From the NCBI GenBank assembly GCA_963814955.1, contig CAWFEX010000001.1, positions 124,001-188,000 on the forward strand: a stretch of DNA of 64,000 bases, in the 5' to 3' direction. A program made the translations under genes and the position numbers. Within the stretch, counting starts at the first letter, position 1, and every line of letters begins with the position of its first letter. This DNA comes from DATCJA01 sp963814955 (GTDB lineage Bacteria > Acidobacteriota > Vicinamibacteria > Vicinamibacterales > UBA2999). Below, in pieces: positions 42,053 to 49,758 of this stretch. The notes beneath the pieces are model-generated. The model ran no database searches, was not told where the DNA came from, and saw only the letters and a list, made by a program, of their open reading frames with translations.

Positions 42053-43012
42053 TCAGGGCTCCAGTGAAGTGAGGTATGCGGCGATCGACAGCATGTCCTC
42101 TTCGTTCAGCTTGGCGACCACCGGCTTCATCAGCGCAGCGGCGCGGCCATTCCGGGCACCCGACTGAAAATCGAACATCTGCCGGAACGTATAAATCGCC
42201 GCAACGCCGGCGATTCGCGGCACGTTTCCGACCCCCTTCAGATCGGGGCCGTGGCACGCGGCGCATTGCGTCGTTTTTCCTCCGCCGCTGGTCACGAGCG
42301 CTTCGCCCTTCTTGACGCTGCCCACCGGCACGTACGTCACATAACCCGAGTGGAAGTCGCGCAACCCGGTGCGCGCGAGATCGGCGGCGGTTTCGACGAT
42401 GCGCTGGCCAATCGGTTCCATCTGACCGCTGCCGTCAGGAATAAGGATCCATCCGGCCACGCGCGTCTTCGGTACCATCTCGGTTTCGACGACTCGATAC
42501 CATCCCTTCGGCTGCGGCAGCGCGGCAAAGTACGTCGCGGCCTCGTCTACTTCGGCGTCGGTCGCTTCCTGCGCGGCTTCGACCATCCAGACATGAGGCA
42601 GCAGTCCCGATACCGAGCTCTTGCGCGCGCCGCTCTTGAAGTCTGCGACCTGCTGCTTGATGTACGCGGCAGGAAGACCTGCCACTCGCGCGTTTTCCGG
42701 CTTGCCGATGCCGTTCGGCAGATGGCAGTAGCCGCAGGCGTACAGCTTCGGCGGCCGACCCTTGCCGACGATGCCCGGCGTAGGTGGATGGTCGTCGTAC
42801 CAATCAGGTGGGCTGAAGAAGTTGCGGATCTCCGTCACGGTGTACGTGCGCGCTCCGCCGGGGACGCTGCGCGGTTTGCCGTCGTCCGGGTCGACGCGGG
42901 TTTCCGGAGGCACGCGCGGATACGCCCACGATGGCGGATCGGCGGCCGATACGAAAATTCCGGTGGCGCCGATCGCGATCGCAATGAACAGAACGATTGA
43001 CCGATTGCGCAT
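42053..43012 (-). CDS. Periplasmic diheme cytochrome c
   Basis: Secreted c-type cytochrome of 319 residues with two heme-attachment sites, CGYCH at residues 93-97 and CAACH at 250-254. The signal peptide spans residues 1-23. The second domain has the typical GPDLKGVGNVPRIAG segment with a C-terminal SIAAYLTSLEP, as in class I cytochromes of the cytochrome c4 type. It would carry electrons in the periplasm. The ATG at 43012 is chosen over a longer TTG reading because it starts the signal peptide. The gene is followed directly by the KgtP-like carrier and preceded by a DUF6152 gene on the same strand. Confidence 0.88.
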   Translation of the reverse strand: MRNRSIVLFIAIAIGATGIFVSAADPPSWAYPRVPPETRVDPDDGKPRSVPGGARTYTVTEIRNFFSPPDWYDDHPPTPGIVGKGRPPKLYACGYCHLPNGIGKPENARVAGLPAAYIKQQVADFKSGARKSSVSGLLPHVWMVEAAQEATDAEVDEAATYFAALPQPKGWYRVVETEMVPKTRVAGWILIPDGSGQMEPIGQRIVETAADLARTGLRDFHSGYVTYVPVGSVKKGEALVTSGGGKTTQCAACHGPDLKGVGNVPRIAGVAAIYTFRQMFDFQSGARNGRAAALMKPVVAKLNEEDMLSIAAYLTSLEP

Positions 43013-43106
43013 GAGAGGCAAGCCCAGAGACAAAGAAGGGGAAGCCAGAGGCTTCCCCGTGACGCGCCGAGCGCGCGAGAAAGGGTGACTCGAACGAGAC
43101 CAGTCG

Positions 43107-43508
43107 CTAAAAGTCGGTCGGGACTGGCGTGTTCTGTCCGCCGTCCCAATCCTTCACGGTGCCGTCGGCGGCCTTCAAGAACCCAAGCAGGCAACCGCGC
43201 GAGCCGTCACGCAGCACGTGGCACCGCACCTTGATCTGATCGCCCGGCTTGATGTACTCGCGCGTGACGCCGAGCCGTTCGAGCCCGCCGCGGCCGGTGG
43301 CTTCAAGAGCCCAAATCTGTGGCTGGCCCTTCTCGTCCTTGACCTCCATGTAGACCCAGGAGTGCGGGACGACGAGGTGTACTTCCTTCACGACGCCGGC
43401 AATATCCGTGAAGGTGTCCACGTAGTTGCCATGGGAATGGTGTGCCCACGACGGCAGCGCCGCGAGAGTCACCGCACAAATGACGCCGAACGCTATTCTG
43501 AACCGCAT
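43107..43508 (-). CDS. DUF6152-type small secreted protein (copy d)
   Basis: Small secreted protein of 133 residues. The signal peptide ends LPSWA; the mature chain should start HHSHGNYVDTF. It carries GVVKEVHLVVPHSWVYMEVK, LEATGRGGLERLG, YIKPGDQIKVRCHVLRDGSR and two Cys (VRCHV, RGCLL). AGGAGG lies 7 nt before the ATG. From the His-His onward the gene is almost identical in DNA to the copy at 44550 on the opposite strand; the signal peptides are unrelated. It precedes the cytochrome c gene on the same strand. Confidence 0.85.
   Translation of the reverse strand: MRFRIAFGVICAVTLAALPSWAHHSHGNYVDTFTDIAGVVKEVHLVVPHSWVYMEVKDEKGQPQIWALEATGRGGLERLGVTREYIKPGDQIKVRCHVLRDGSRGCLLGFLKAADGTVKDWDGGQNTPVPTDF
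43123..43441. repeat. Left copy of a ~320-bp inverted repeat
   Basis: Covers the mature-protein part of DUF6152 copy d. The reverse complement recurs at 44610-44933 with only a handful of mismatches by eye; the last few codons differ (PVPTDF against PIPQDF). Confidence 0.85.
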
Positions 43509-43740
43509 GCTCAAGCCTCCTAAGTCCCGACGTCAAGGGTAACCCAAAAGCCCAGCTTCCCCTGAGGTACGGTAAATATGTGCCAGAAAAAGCCATCGGT
43601 GCAACTGCAATTTCGCGGCGCTCTTTCACCCGGGGACCCCAGCGGAAAACAGTGCGCCACCTTGTGGATTCCGGTCAGGGGAAGAAGTAAACTTGGGCGC
43701 TCCCGACCCAGCACGGGAGACTACTAAGGAATTCATCACC

Positions 43741-44505
43741 ATGCGCATGCTCCTGGGTCCGGTCGTGGCGGCCGCTCTCGTTTTCTGCGTGTCTGGATCC
43801 GCGTTCGCGCAAGGCGGAGGCGGGGAATGGATTGAGTTTGCCAGCCGGGACGACCGCTTTACGTGCAATTTCCCGGAACAGCCGCGGGTGACCCAAACCA
43901 CATGGACTTCGGAATACGGTGCCGTGCTGCCAGCGCGCGTTTACAGCTCCGCGCAGGGTCAGAGCCGTTTTTCGATGATGGTTGCCGACTACCGGGACAT
44001 TGAAAAGATCCTGACCGAAAAATCGAAGTCCTGTCCGGCGGGTGCAGAGACATGCCGGGGTGGGGGAGCAACCGGTCTTGGCTACTGGAAGGTCGATCTG
44101 CAAGGCGCGCTCGTCTATGCCACATGGAAGTTAATGGAAAGGCCCGGCGTGAAGGTGACGCACCTGATGTGGAACTTCATGGACCTGGTCAACGGCCATC
44201 AGCTTCAGCTCACGAATCCGGACAAGTCGCGTACCTTTGCGTCGATCTACATGCACGAGAACAAGCTCTACATCATGGAGGGTACGGTTCCGGATGGATA
44301 CCCCGAGCCCGGGTTGTTCCAGCAGTCGCTCGGCTGGCTCGACGAGGCGGGCAACGGCATCAGGTATCAGGCGATTTATCTCCACGGTGCTCCGCCTCCG
44401 CCGGTGAATTCCCGGGGAGGTCAAGGAGGGTTTGGTCGCATCAACGCGCCCGGTGCGCCCGCGGCGCAGGATGCTCCCGCGCCGCAGGGTGGGCCGGCGC
44501 GCTGA
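43741..44505 (+). CDS. Secreted protein of unknown function (paralogue of 50906)
   Basis: Secreted protein of 254 residues; signal peptide ending SGSAFAQ at about residue 24. The conserved core is WIEFASRDDRFTCNFPEQP, WTSEYGAVLPARVYSSAQGQSRF, a Cys pair in KSCPAGAETCRG, GYWKVDLQGALVYATWKLMERPGVKVTHLMWNFMDLV, SIYMHENKLYIMEGTVPDGYPEPGLFQQSLGWLDE (each quoted in part), followed by a Pro/Gly-rich tail. The protein at 50906 shares the whole core. I do not recognise a named family. AAGGA lies about 10 nt before the ATG. It lies between the two inverted DUF6152 copies, and its stop is 44 nt before the second copy. Confidence 0.8.
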   Translation: MRMLLGPVVAAALVFCVSGSAFAQGGGGEWIEFASRDDRFTCNFPEQPRVTQTTWTSEYGAVLPARVYSSAQGQSRFSMMVADYRDIEKILTEKSKSCPAGAETCRGGGATGLGYWKVDLQGALVYATWKLMERPGVKVTHLMWNFMDLVNGHQLQLTNPDKSRTFASIYMHENKLYIMEGTVPDGYPEPGLFQQSLGWLDEAGNGIRYQAIYLHGAPPPPVNSRGGQGGFGRINAPGAPAAQDAPAPQGGPAR

Positions 44506-44549
44506 TCCCGGTTTTGCGATACTCGACTTTCATATAGAGGAGGCAGGTC

Positions 44550-44948
44550 ATGCGTTCTACATTGGGTCTGGCGATTATTTGCGCAGTGTCATTCGTGTTG
44601 CCGGCGGGGGCGCACCATTCCCATGGCAACTACGTGGACACCTTCACGGATATTGCCGGCGTCGTGAAGGAAGTACACCTCGTCGTCCCGCACTCCTGGG
44701 TCTACATGGAGGTCAAGGACGAGAAGGGCCAGCCGCAGATTTGGGCTCTTGAAGCCACCGGCCGCGGCGGGCTCGAACGGCTCGGCGTCACGCGCGAGTA
44801 CATCAAGCCGGGCGATCAGATCAAGGTGCGATGCCACGTGCTGCGTGACGGTTCGCGCGGTTGCCTGCTCGGGTTCCTGAAGGCCGCCGACGGCACCGTG
44901 AAGGATTGGGACGGCGGCCAGAACACGCCGATTCCGCAGGACTTCTGA
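44550..44948 (+). CDS. DUF6152-type small secreted protein (copy e)
   Basis: Small secreted protein of 132 residues; AGGAGG lies 6 nt before the ATG. The signal peptide (ending VLPAGA) differs from that of copy d, but the mature chain from HHSHGNYVDTF on is the same residue for residue until the last few positions (PIPQDF). The matching DNA is inverted relative to copy d. It follows the secreted unknown at 43741 and is probably co-transcribed with it. Confidence 0.87.
   Translation: MRSTLGLAIICAVSFVLPAGAHHSHGNYVDTFTDIAGVVKEVHLVVPHSWVYMEVKDEKGQPQIWALEATGRGGLERLGVTREYIKPGDQIKVRCHVLRDGSRGCLLGFLKAADGTVKDWDGGQNTPIPQDF
44610..44933. repeat. Right copy of a ~320-bp inverted repeat
   Basis: Covers the mature-protein part of DUF6152 copy e and matches 43123-43441 in reverse complement. 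The central segment between the copies is about 1.2 kb. Confidence 0.85.
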
Positions 44949-44997
44949 TCTAGTCGGTACTGTAGGTGGTAATCGGGGGCCCCAAGGCCTCCGATTA

Positions 44998-45058
44998 CTT
45001 TCCACTTTCACTTTTCCACTTCCACTTTTTCCACTTCTTCCCCTTTTCCACTTTCCAA
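44998..45058. repeat. Pyrimidine-rich short tandem repeat H9 (TTTCCAC type)
   Basis: Irregular units of CCACTTT/CCACTTC, period 6-7, running directly up to the ATG at 45059. No inverted arm is seen and no Shine-Dalgarno remains. Confidence 0.75.
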
Positions 45059-45955
45059 ATGCCTGTTCCCCGCGAGCGCACCCCTTACTCCGCCATCGTC
45101 GATCGTCCTCCACTGCCGCCGTTGCCCGGGGGCAACCGTATCGTCTTCTGGACGATCGTGAATGTGGAAGTCTGGGACATTTCGCGTCCTATGCCGCGCG
45201 TGCTCCTGGTCCCGCCGCAGGGACAGGTCCGGTTTCCGGACGTGGCGAACTGGGCGTGGCACGAATACGGGAATCGAGTCGGCATCTGGAGGTTTGTCGA
45301 GTTGTACGAGCGGCTCGGCATCCGTCCGACGTTGTCGATCAACGGGCGTGTGTGCATCGACTACCCGAGAATCGTGGAAGCGGTGACCAAGGCCGGGTGG
45401 GAGATGATGGGACACAGCTACGAGCAGCTGCCCATGCATGCGGAGATCGATCCGGAGACCATGATCCGCCGCACGCTCGACACGCTGGAAAAGCACACCG
45501 GCCAGCGCCCGATCGGCTGGCTGAGCCCTGGCTTCGGCGAGACGTTTGACACGCCTGACCATCTGGCTGGCGCCGGTCTCAAATACATCGCCGAGTGGCC
45601 GTACGACGACGAACCCACCCGAATCTCGACGAAGCATGGTCCGCTGGTCACGCTGCCGTACCCGATCGAGTGCCAGGACGTCACCACCCTGGCCGTACAG
45701 ACGCAGGAGGCGCAGTACTTCGCGCGCAAGTGCATCGACGCGTTCGAACGGTTATATGAAGAAAGTGCCCGCCGGACGAAATTCTTTTCGATTGCCGTCC
45801 ATCCGTACGCTGCGGGCCAGCCGCACGCCATCAAGTATCTCGAGTCGATCTACGAGCACATCGCCAAGTTCAAGGGCGTGCTGATCTGGAACGGCAAGGA
45901 GATCTACGACTGGTATTCGCAGACGCCACAAAAATTCGTGGGTCCCATGGCATAG
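45059..45955 (+). CDS. Polysaccharide deacetylase-family protein (PuuE/allantoinase-like)
   Basis: NodB-homology hydrolase of 298 residues, probably cytoplasmic as no signal peptide follows the start. The metal-binding segment is MMGHSYEQLPMH near residue 122, matching the H-x(6)-H type pattern, within RPTLSINGRVCIDYP and WEMMGHSY. The other end of the active site shows FFSIAVHPYAAGQPH near 245. The closest characterised relatives are metal-independent or metal-using allantoinases (PuuE) and peptidoglycan or chitooligosaccharide deacetylases; the lack of a signal peptide favours a small-molecule amidohydrolase. The in-frame extension upstream is repeat-encoded and rejected. First gene of a plus-strand series ending with the two MBL-fold genes. 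Confidence 0.85.
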   Translation: MPVPRERTPYSAIVDRPPLPPLPGGNRIVFWTIVNVEVWDISRPMPRVLLVPPQGQVRFPDVANWAWHEYGNRVGIWRFVELYERLGIRPTLSINGRVCIDYPRIVEAVTKAGWEMMGHSYEQLPMHAEIDPETMIRRTLDTLEKHTGQRPIGWLSPGFGETFDTPDHLAGAGLKYIAEWPYDDEPTRISTKHGPLVTLPYPIECQDVTTLAVQTQEAQYFARKCIDAFERLYEESARRTKFFSIAVHPYAAGQPHAIKYLESIYEHIAKFKGVLIWNGKEIYDWYSQTPQKFVGPMA

Positions 45956-45973
45956 CGATGTGTATCGCTGTGT

Positions 45974-46025
45974 AGGGGCCGACCTTTAGGTCGGCCCGTC
46001 AGGTCGGCCCGGCACGCCGGTCCGA
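45974..46025. repeat. GTCGGCC hairpin element
   Basis: GGGCCGACC-TTTA-GGTCGGCCC hairpin followed by a further GGTCGGCCCGGC copy, in the gap between the deacetylase and ABM genes. It has the same TTTA-loop design as the double-hairpin and TCCGGCT elements. Confidence 0.7.
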
Positions 46026-46041
46026 CGCCGAGGTAAACCCC

Positions 46042-46335
46042 GTGATTGTTTTGCATGTAACGATCCACGTTAAACCCGAGTGCGTCTCCGAGTTCCTCGC
46101 TGCAGCGCGTTACAACGCCGAGCACGCGACGGCAGACGAGCCCGGCTGTGTTCAATTCGACATCATCCAGGATCGCGACGACCCGAACTGCTTCCGGTTC
46201 TACGAGGTCTATCACGACGATGCCGCACTGGCCGCGCATCGCGAGACGACGCACTTCAAGAGCTACATCGACGCGTCGCCGCAGTGGCTTGCCGTTCCCG
46301 CGGAGCGACATCTGGGATTTTTGATAAATGGTTGA
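46042..46335 (+). CDS. Antibiotic biosynthesis monooxygenase (ABM) domain protein
   Basis: Small protein of 97 residues of the dimeric alpha-beta barrel ABM group (LsrG/YgiN-like). It begins at GTG 46042 with GAGGTAAA upstream. Family pattern: VTIHVKPECVSEFLAAARYNAEHATADEPGCVQFDI, DDPNCFRFYEVYHDDAALAAHRETTHFKSYID (in part). Members act as small monooxygenases, isomerases or heme-degrading enzymes, and the substrate is not predictable. It lies between the deacetylase and a D-2-hydroxyacid dehydrogenase gene. Confidence 0.88.
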   Translation: MIVLHVTIHVKPECVSEFLAAARYNAEHATADEPGCVQFDIIQDRDDPNCFRFYEVYHDDAALAAHRETTHFKSYIDASPQWLAVPAERHLGFLING

Positions 46336-46357
46336 CGCACCTGAAACCGGTTCTAAT

Positions 46358-46395
46358 CTAGGCATTTAGGCACCCCAGGCACCTTAGGCACTCTA
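46358..46395. repeat. Short tandem repeat H10 (9-bp period, TAGGCACCC type)
   Basis: Four units of about 9 bp (AGGCATTT, AGGCACCCC, AGGCACCTT, AGGCACTCT) between CTAG ends, stopping one base before the ATG at 46397. No Shine-Dalgarno is left. Confidence 0.8.
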
Positions 46396-46396
46396 G

Positions 46397-47405
46397 ATGT
46401 CCAACTTTCGCATCGGTATTACGCGCGACACGCTGCGGGACGACGGCACGCCCATTTTCGATCCGCGGGCGCTGGAGTTGTTCGACGCGGCCGGCCTCCA
46501 ATGGGAATTCGTTCATGACAACGTGCGTGAACTGACGGCCGGACATGCCGCGTCGTACAACGCGTTGTGCGTGTTGAATCCGCGTGTCACGGCCGCCACC
46601 GTATCCGGACCCGATCGACGTCTGAAGATCGTCGCGCGCATGGGCGTCGGCTACGACAGCATCGATGTGGCCGCGTGCACGGCGAACGGCGTAATCCTCA
46701 CGAACACACCCGATGGCGTTCGCCGGCCGGTGGCGACGAGCATCCTCCTGCTCATCCTCGCGCTGTCGCACAAACTGTTGACGAAAGATCGAATCACGCG
46801 AGCGGGACGGTGGGCGGAGACGACCAGGCACATGGGCGATTGGTCTGAGCGGGAAGACCGTCGGTTCGATTGGCGTGGGAAACATCGGCAGCGAGTTGTT
46901 CCGTGTTCTGGCGCCGCTCGACATGATTCATCTCGCGTACGACCCATACGCGAACGCCGAGAACGCCGCCAGTCTGCGGGTGCGGTTGACGGACAAGGAT
47001 ACGGTGCTGCGCGAGTCGGACTTCGTCTGTATCAACACGCCGCTCACGGCGGAGACGCGCCACATGATTGGCGCCCGCGAACTCTCGTTGATGAAGCCGT
47101 CGGCGTATCTCATCAACACCGCCCGCGGGCCCATCGTCGAAGAGGGCGCGCTTTATGCCGCGCTTGCGGAGGGCCGCATTGCCGGCGCCGCCCTCGACGT
47201 GTTCGAGCAGGAGCCAATTGGGCCCGACCATCCGCTGGCGAAGCTCGACAACGTGATCCTGACGCCGCACTCGATTTGCTGGACTGACGAGTTCTTCCGA
47301 AACAACGCCGAGAGCGCGTTCCGCGCCGTTGTTGCCGTGGCCGAGGGCCGGACGCCTACCTACGTTGTCAATCGTGACGTGCTGAACCGCATGCCTTTGC
47401 CTTGA
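46397..47405 (+). pseudogene. D-2-hydroxyacid dehydrogenase (PGDH-like), one frameshift
   Basis: NAD-dependent 2-hydroxyacid dehydrogenase of the D-3-phosphoglycerate/glyoxylate reductase type. Frame 2 gives residues 1 to about 148 (RMGVGYDSIDVAACTANGVILTNTPDGV); the Rossmann segment GLSGKTVGSIGVGNIGSELF and the rest continue in the +1 frame. The catalytic Arg lies in NTARG, and the C-terminal catalytic His in LTPHS near the end. An extra T near 46841 (GGCGAT-T-GGTCTG) explains the break, and the length is 3n+1. Restored it would be about 335 residues. All functional residues are otherwise intact, so a sequence error is likely. Substrate unknown. Confidence 0.8.
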
Positions 47406-47469
47406 CCCCTCTGGCGAAGGCCCATAGAATTCGCCTTTCGTCCTCTTCTTATTTCCAGGAGATCACCAC

Positions 47470-48783
47470 ATGGCCGTTAGCGCCCCCGCGATGCCAACAG
47501 TCCGTACGAAGACGCCGCTGACCTCGCGCCAGAAACGCGGCTTCATTGCGGCCTACGGGGGATGGACGCTCGACGGCATGGACGGCTTCATCTACGCTCT
47601 CGTGCTCGTTCCGGCGTTGACGGAGATCCTTCCGGCGTCGGGCATCGCCGCCACGCCGGCGAACATCGGCTCGTGGGGCGGCATCCTGTTCGCGATGTTT
47701 CTGTTCGGGTGGGGCATGTCGATGGTGTGGGGGCCGATCGGTGATCGCATCGGCCGCGTGCGCGCGCTCATGCTGACGATCCTCTCGTACTCGATCTTCA
47801 CCTTCATGTGCGGGCTGGTCACCAACATCTGGCAGCTGATGATCCTGCGTGTCTTCTGCGGCATCGGGCTTGGCGGCGAGCAGCCAATCGGCTCGACGTT
47901 CGTGGCCGAGGATCTACCCGAGGATCGCCGGAAGATGGCCGCCGGCATACTGCACACGGGTTACTACTTCGGCTTCCTGCTCGCGGCGATCGCGAACTAT
48001 TTCATCGGCGCCAACTACGGCTGGCGCTGGATGTTCTTCTTCGGCGGTCTGCCGGCGCTCTTCATCGCCTACATCCGGTGGGGCGTTGGGGAGTCGAAGC
48101 TCTGGCACGAGCAGTTCGGCGGTGAACAGAAGAAGCGCAACACGATGAAAGAGGCGTTCGGCAGGCTGTTCACGCCCAAGTACAAGGCTCGCACTGTCGT
48201 CATGTCACTCGTGTACACCGTGTCGATCATCGGACAGTGGGCCGGGTCGATTTTCGTGCCGACCGCGATCACCCAGATCGCGCAGCGCGAAGGCGTGCTC
48301 GGCGCCGATGCGGCCCGTCTTGCGTCACGCGGCTCGATGGTGCTGGCGATTGCCACCGTGATCGGCTGTCTGCTGGCGCCGATCCTGGCGGAGAGATTCG
48401 GCCGCCGCAAGGCGATGGGGATGTTCATGACCCTGCTGGCCATCTCGACGGCAGTGTCGTTCGGCTACGTGTTTTATCTGCCGGATGCGCTGGACACGTT
48501 CTTCGTGTGTGTGTTCCTGCTCGGCATGGCGGGCGCCAACTTCGCGATGTACACGTTGTGGCTGCCGGAGCAGTTCGAGACCGGCTCCCGGGCGAGCGCG
48601 ATGGGCTTCATCAGCTCGATCGGCCGCTTCGTCGGCGTGGGAATGATCTTCCTGGTGTCCGCCGGCGTGCAGTACTTCGGCAGCATCGGAACTCCGATTG
48701 CGTTGACATCGATCGTACTGTTCCTCGGACTGTTCCTGCTGCCGTTCACGTACGAAACGCGCGGCCAGACGTTGCCTCGATAA
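47470..48783 (+). CDS. MFS transporter (aromatic-acid or sialate/lactate type)
   Basis: Inner-membrane carrier of 437 residues with 12 predicted segments. N-terminal GGWTLDGMDGFIYALVLVPAL, loop motif GPIGDRIGRVRAL near residue 89, and GIGLGGEQPIGSTFVAEDLPEDRR near 133 (in part) resemble the AAHS/SHS branches that carry aromatic or hydroxy acids. CAGGAG stands 10 nt before the ATG. The stop overlaps the ATG of the first MBL-fold gene (TAATG), so the transporter and the secreted hydrolases may be co-expressed. Substrate unknown. Confidence 0.88.
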   Translation: MAVSAPAMPTVRTKTPLTSRQKRGFIAAYGGWTLDGMDGFIYALVLVPALTEILPASGIAATPANIGSWGGILFAMFLFGWGMSMVWGPIGDRIGRVRALMLTILSYSIFTFMCGLVTNIWQLMILRVFCGIGLGGEQPIGSTFVAEDLPEDRRKMAAGILHTGYYFGFLLAAIANYFIGANYGWRWMFFFGGLPALFIAYIRWGVGESKLWHEQFGGEQKKRNTMKEAFGRLFTPKYKARTVVMSLVYTVSIIGQWAGSIFVPTAITQIAQREGVLGADAARLASRGSMVLAIATVIGCLLAPILAERFGRRKAMGMFMTLLAISTAVSFGYVFYLPDALDTFFVCVFLLGMAGANFAMYTLWLPEQFETGSRASAMGFISSIGRFVGVGMIFLVSAGVQYFGSIGTPIALTSIVLFLGLFLLPFTYETRGQTLPR

Positions 48784-49736
48784 TGGCGTGCGCGTCTAGA
48801 CCCACGATCCTCCTGGCCGGCGTTGTCGCCGCCGCGGCGCTGTCGAGCGCCAGCGCAGCCGGCCAGGCTGCGCCCGCGGCTCAGACTTCCACTGAGACTT
48901 ACAGTCAGACGTTTCGCGGCAGCCGCGCGCGCGACGTCGAGTATCAGAAGATTCCGCCGTTCAAAGTCTTCGACAACCTGTACCATGTCGGTCCTGGAAC
49001 CGTCTCGGTGTGGCTGGTTGCGACGACGGATGGACTGATTCTCATCGACACGGCGCAGGAACCCTACGTCGATCACGTGTTGAACAACATCAGGAACGTC
49101 GGCTTCGACCCGAAGGACATCAAGTACATCCTGCTCACCCAGGGGCATCTCGATCACTTCGGCGGAGCCGCACGCATCCAGGAGCTGTCGGGCGCCCGCG
49201 TCGCCTCTGCGGAGAACGACTGGGTGCTCATGGACGAGTACGCGCGGCGGCCGCTGCCGGCGACGCCGCCGTTCCATCGGACGGTGGCGCGCGACATGAT
49301 CCTGAAAGACGGCGACACGATTACACTCGGCAGCACGTCGATGAAGGTGTATCTCCTGCCGGGTCATACACCCGGCAGCGCGTCATTCGAATTCACGGTG
49401 TTCGACAGGGGCCGGCCCTACAAGGCGTTTCTCTTTGGCGGACCCGAGCCGCGCGACGGCGTCGAAGGAGCAAAGAACTTCCTGGCGAGCGTGAACCGTC
49501 TGGCAACCATCCCCGACGTCTCCGTCGGTCTGCTCGTGCACAGCTGGCTGGCGATGTCCACATACCCGAACGGAGCGACCTTCGAACGCGCCGGGCAGCT
49601 TCAAATGCGGCGAGGCGATGGTCCCAATCCCTTCGTCGATCCGGCGTCGTGGCGCGCCTGGATGGATCGCCTGAAGATGGTCGCTCAGAAGTTCCTCGCG
49701 GATGAAACTGCCAAGGCGTCGTCTTCGGCGCGATAG
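48783..49736 (+). CDS. Secreted metallo-beta-lactamase-fold hydrolase, B3-like (Gln at first metal position)
   Basis: Secreted protein of 317 residues with a signal peptide to about residue 23. The metal motif is QGHLDH near residue 120, in which the first His of HxHxDH is Gln, as in GOB-type B3 enzymes (family knowledge). Further ligands are expected in LLPGHTPGSASF near 198 and in VHSWL near 258. The N-terminal FKVFDNLYHVGPGTVSVWLVAT and the overall length fit subclass B3 and related secreted hydrolases; lactamase activity is not implied. The start overlaps the stop of the MFS gene. A second, longer MBL-fold gene follows after 22 nt. Confidence 0.87.
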   Translation: MACASRPTILLAGVVAAAALSSASAAGQAAPAAQTSTETYSQTFRGSRARDVEYQKIPPFKVFDNLYHVGPGTVSVWLVATTDGLILIDTAQEPYVDHVLNNIRNVGFDPKDIKYILLTQGHLDHFGGAARIQELSGARVASAENDWVLMDEYARRPLPATPPFHRTVARDMILKDGDTITLGSTSMKVYLLPGHTPGSASFEFTVFDRGRPYKAFLFGGPEPRDGVEGAKNFLASVNRLATIPDVSVGLLVHSWLAMSTYPNGATFERAGQLQMRRGDGPNPFVDPASWRAWMDRLKMVAQKFLADETAKASSSAR

Positions 49737-49758
49737 ACAAGCAGCCTGGGAGAGAGCG

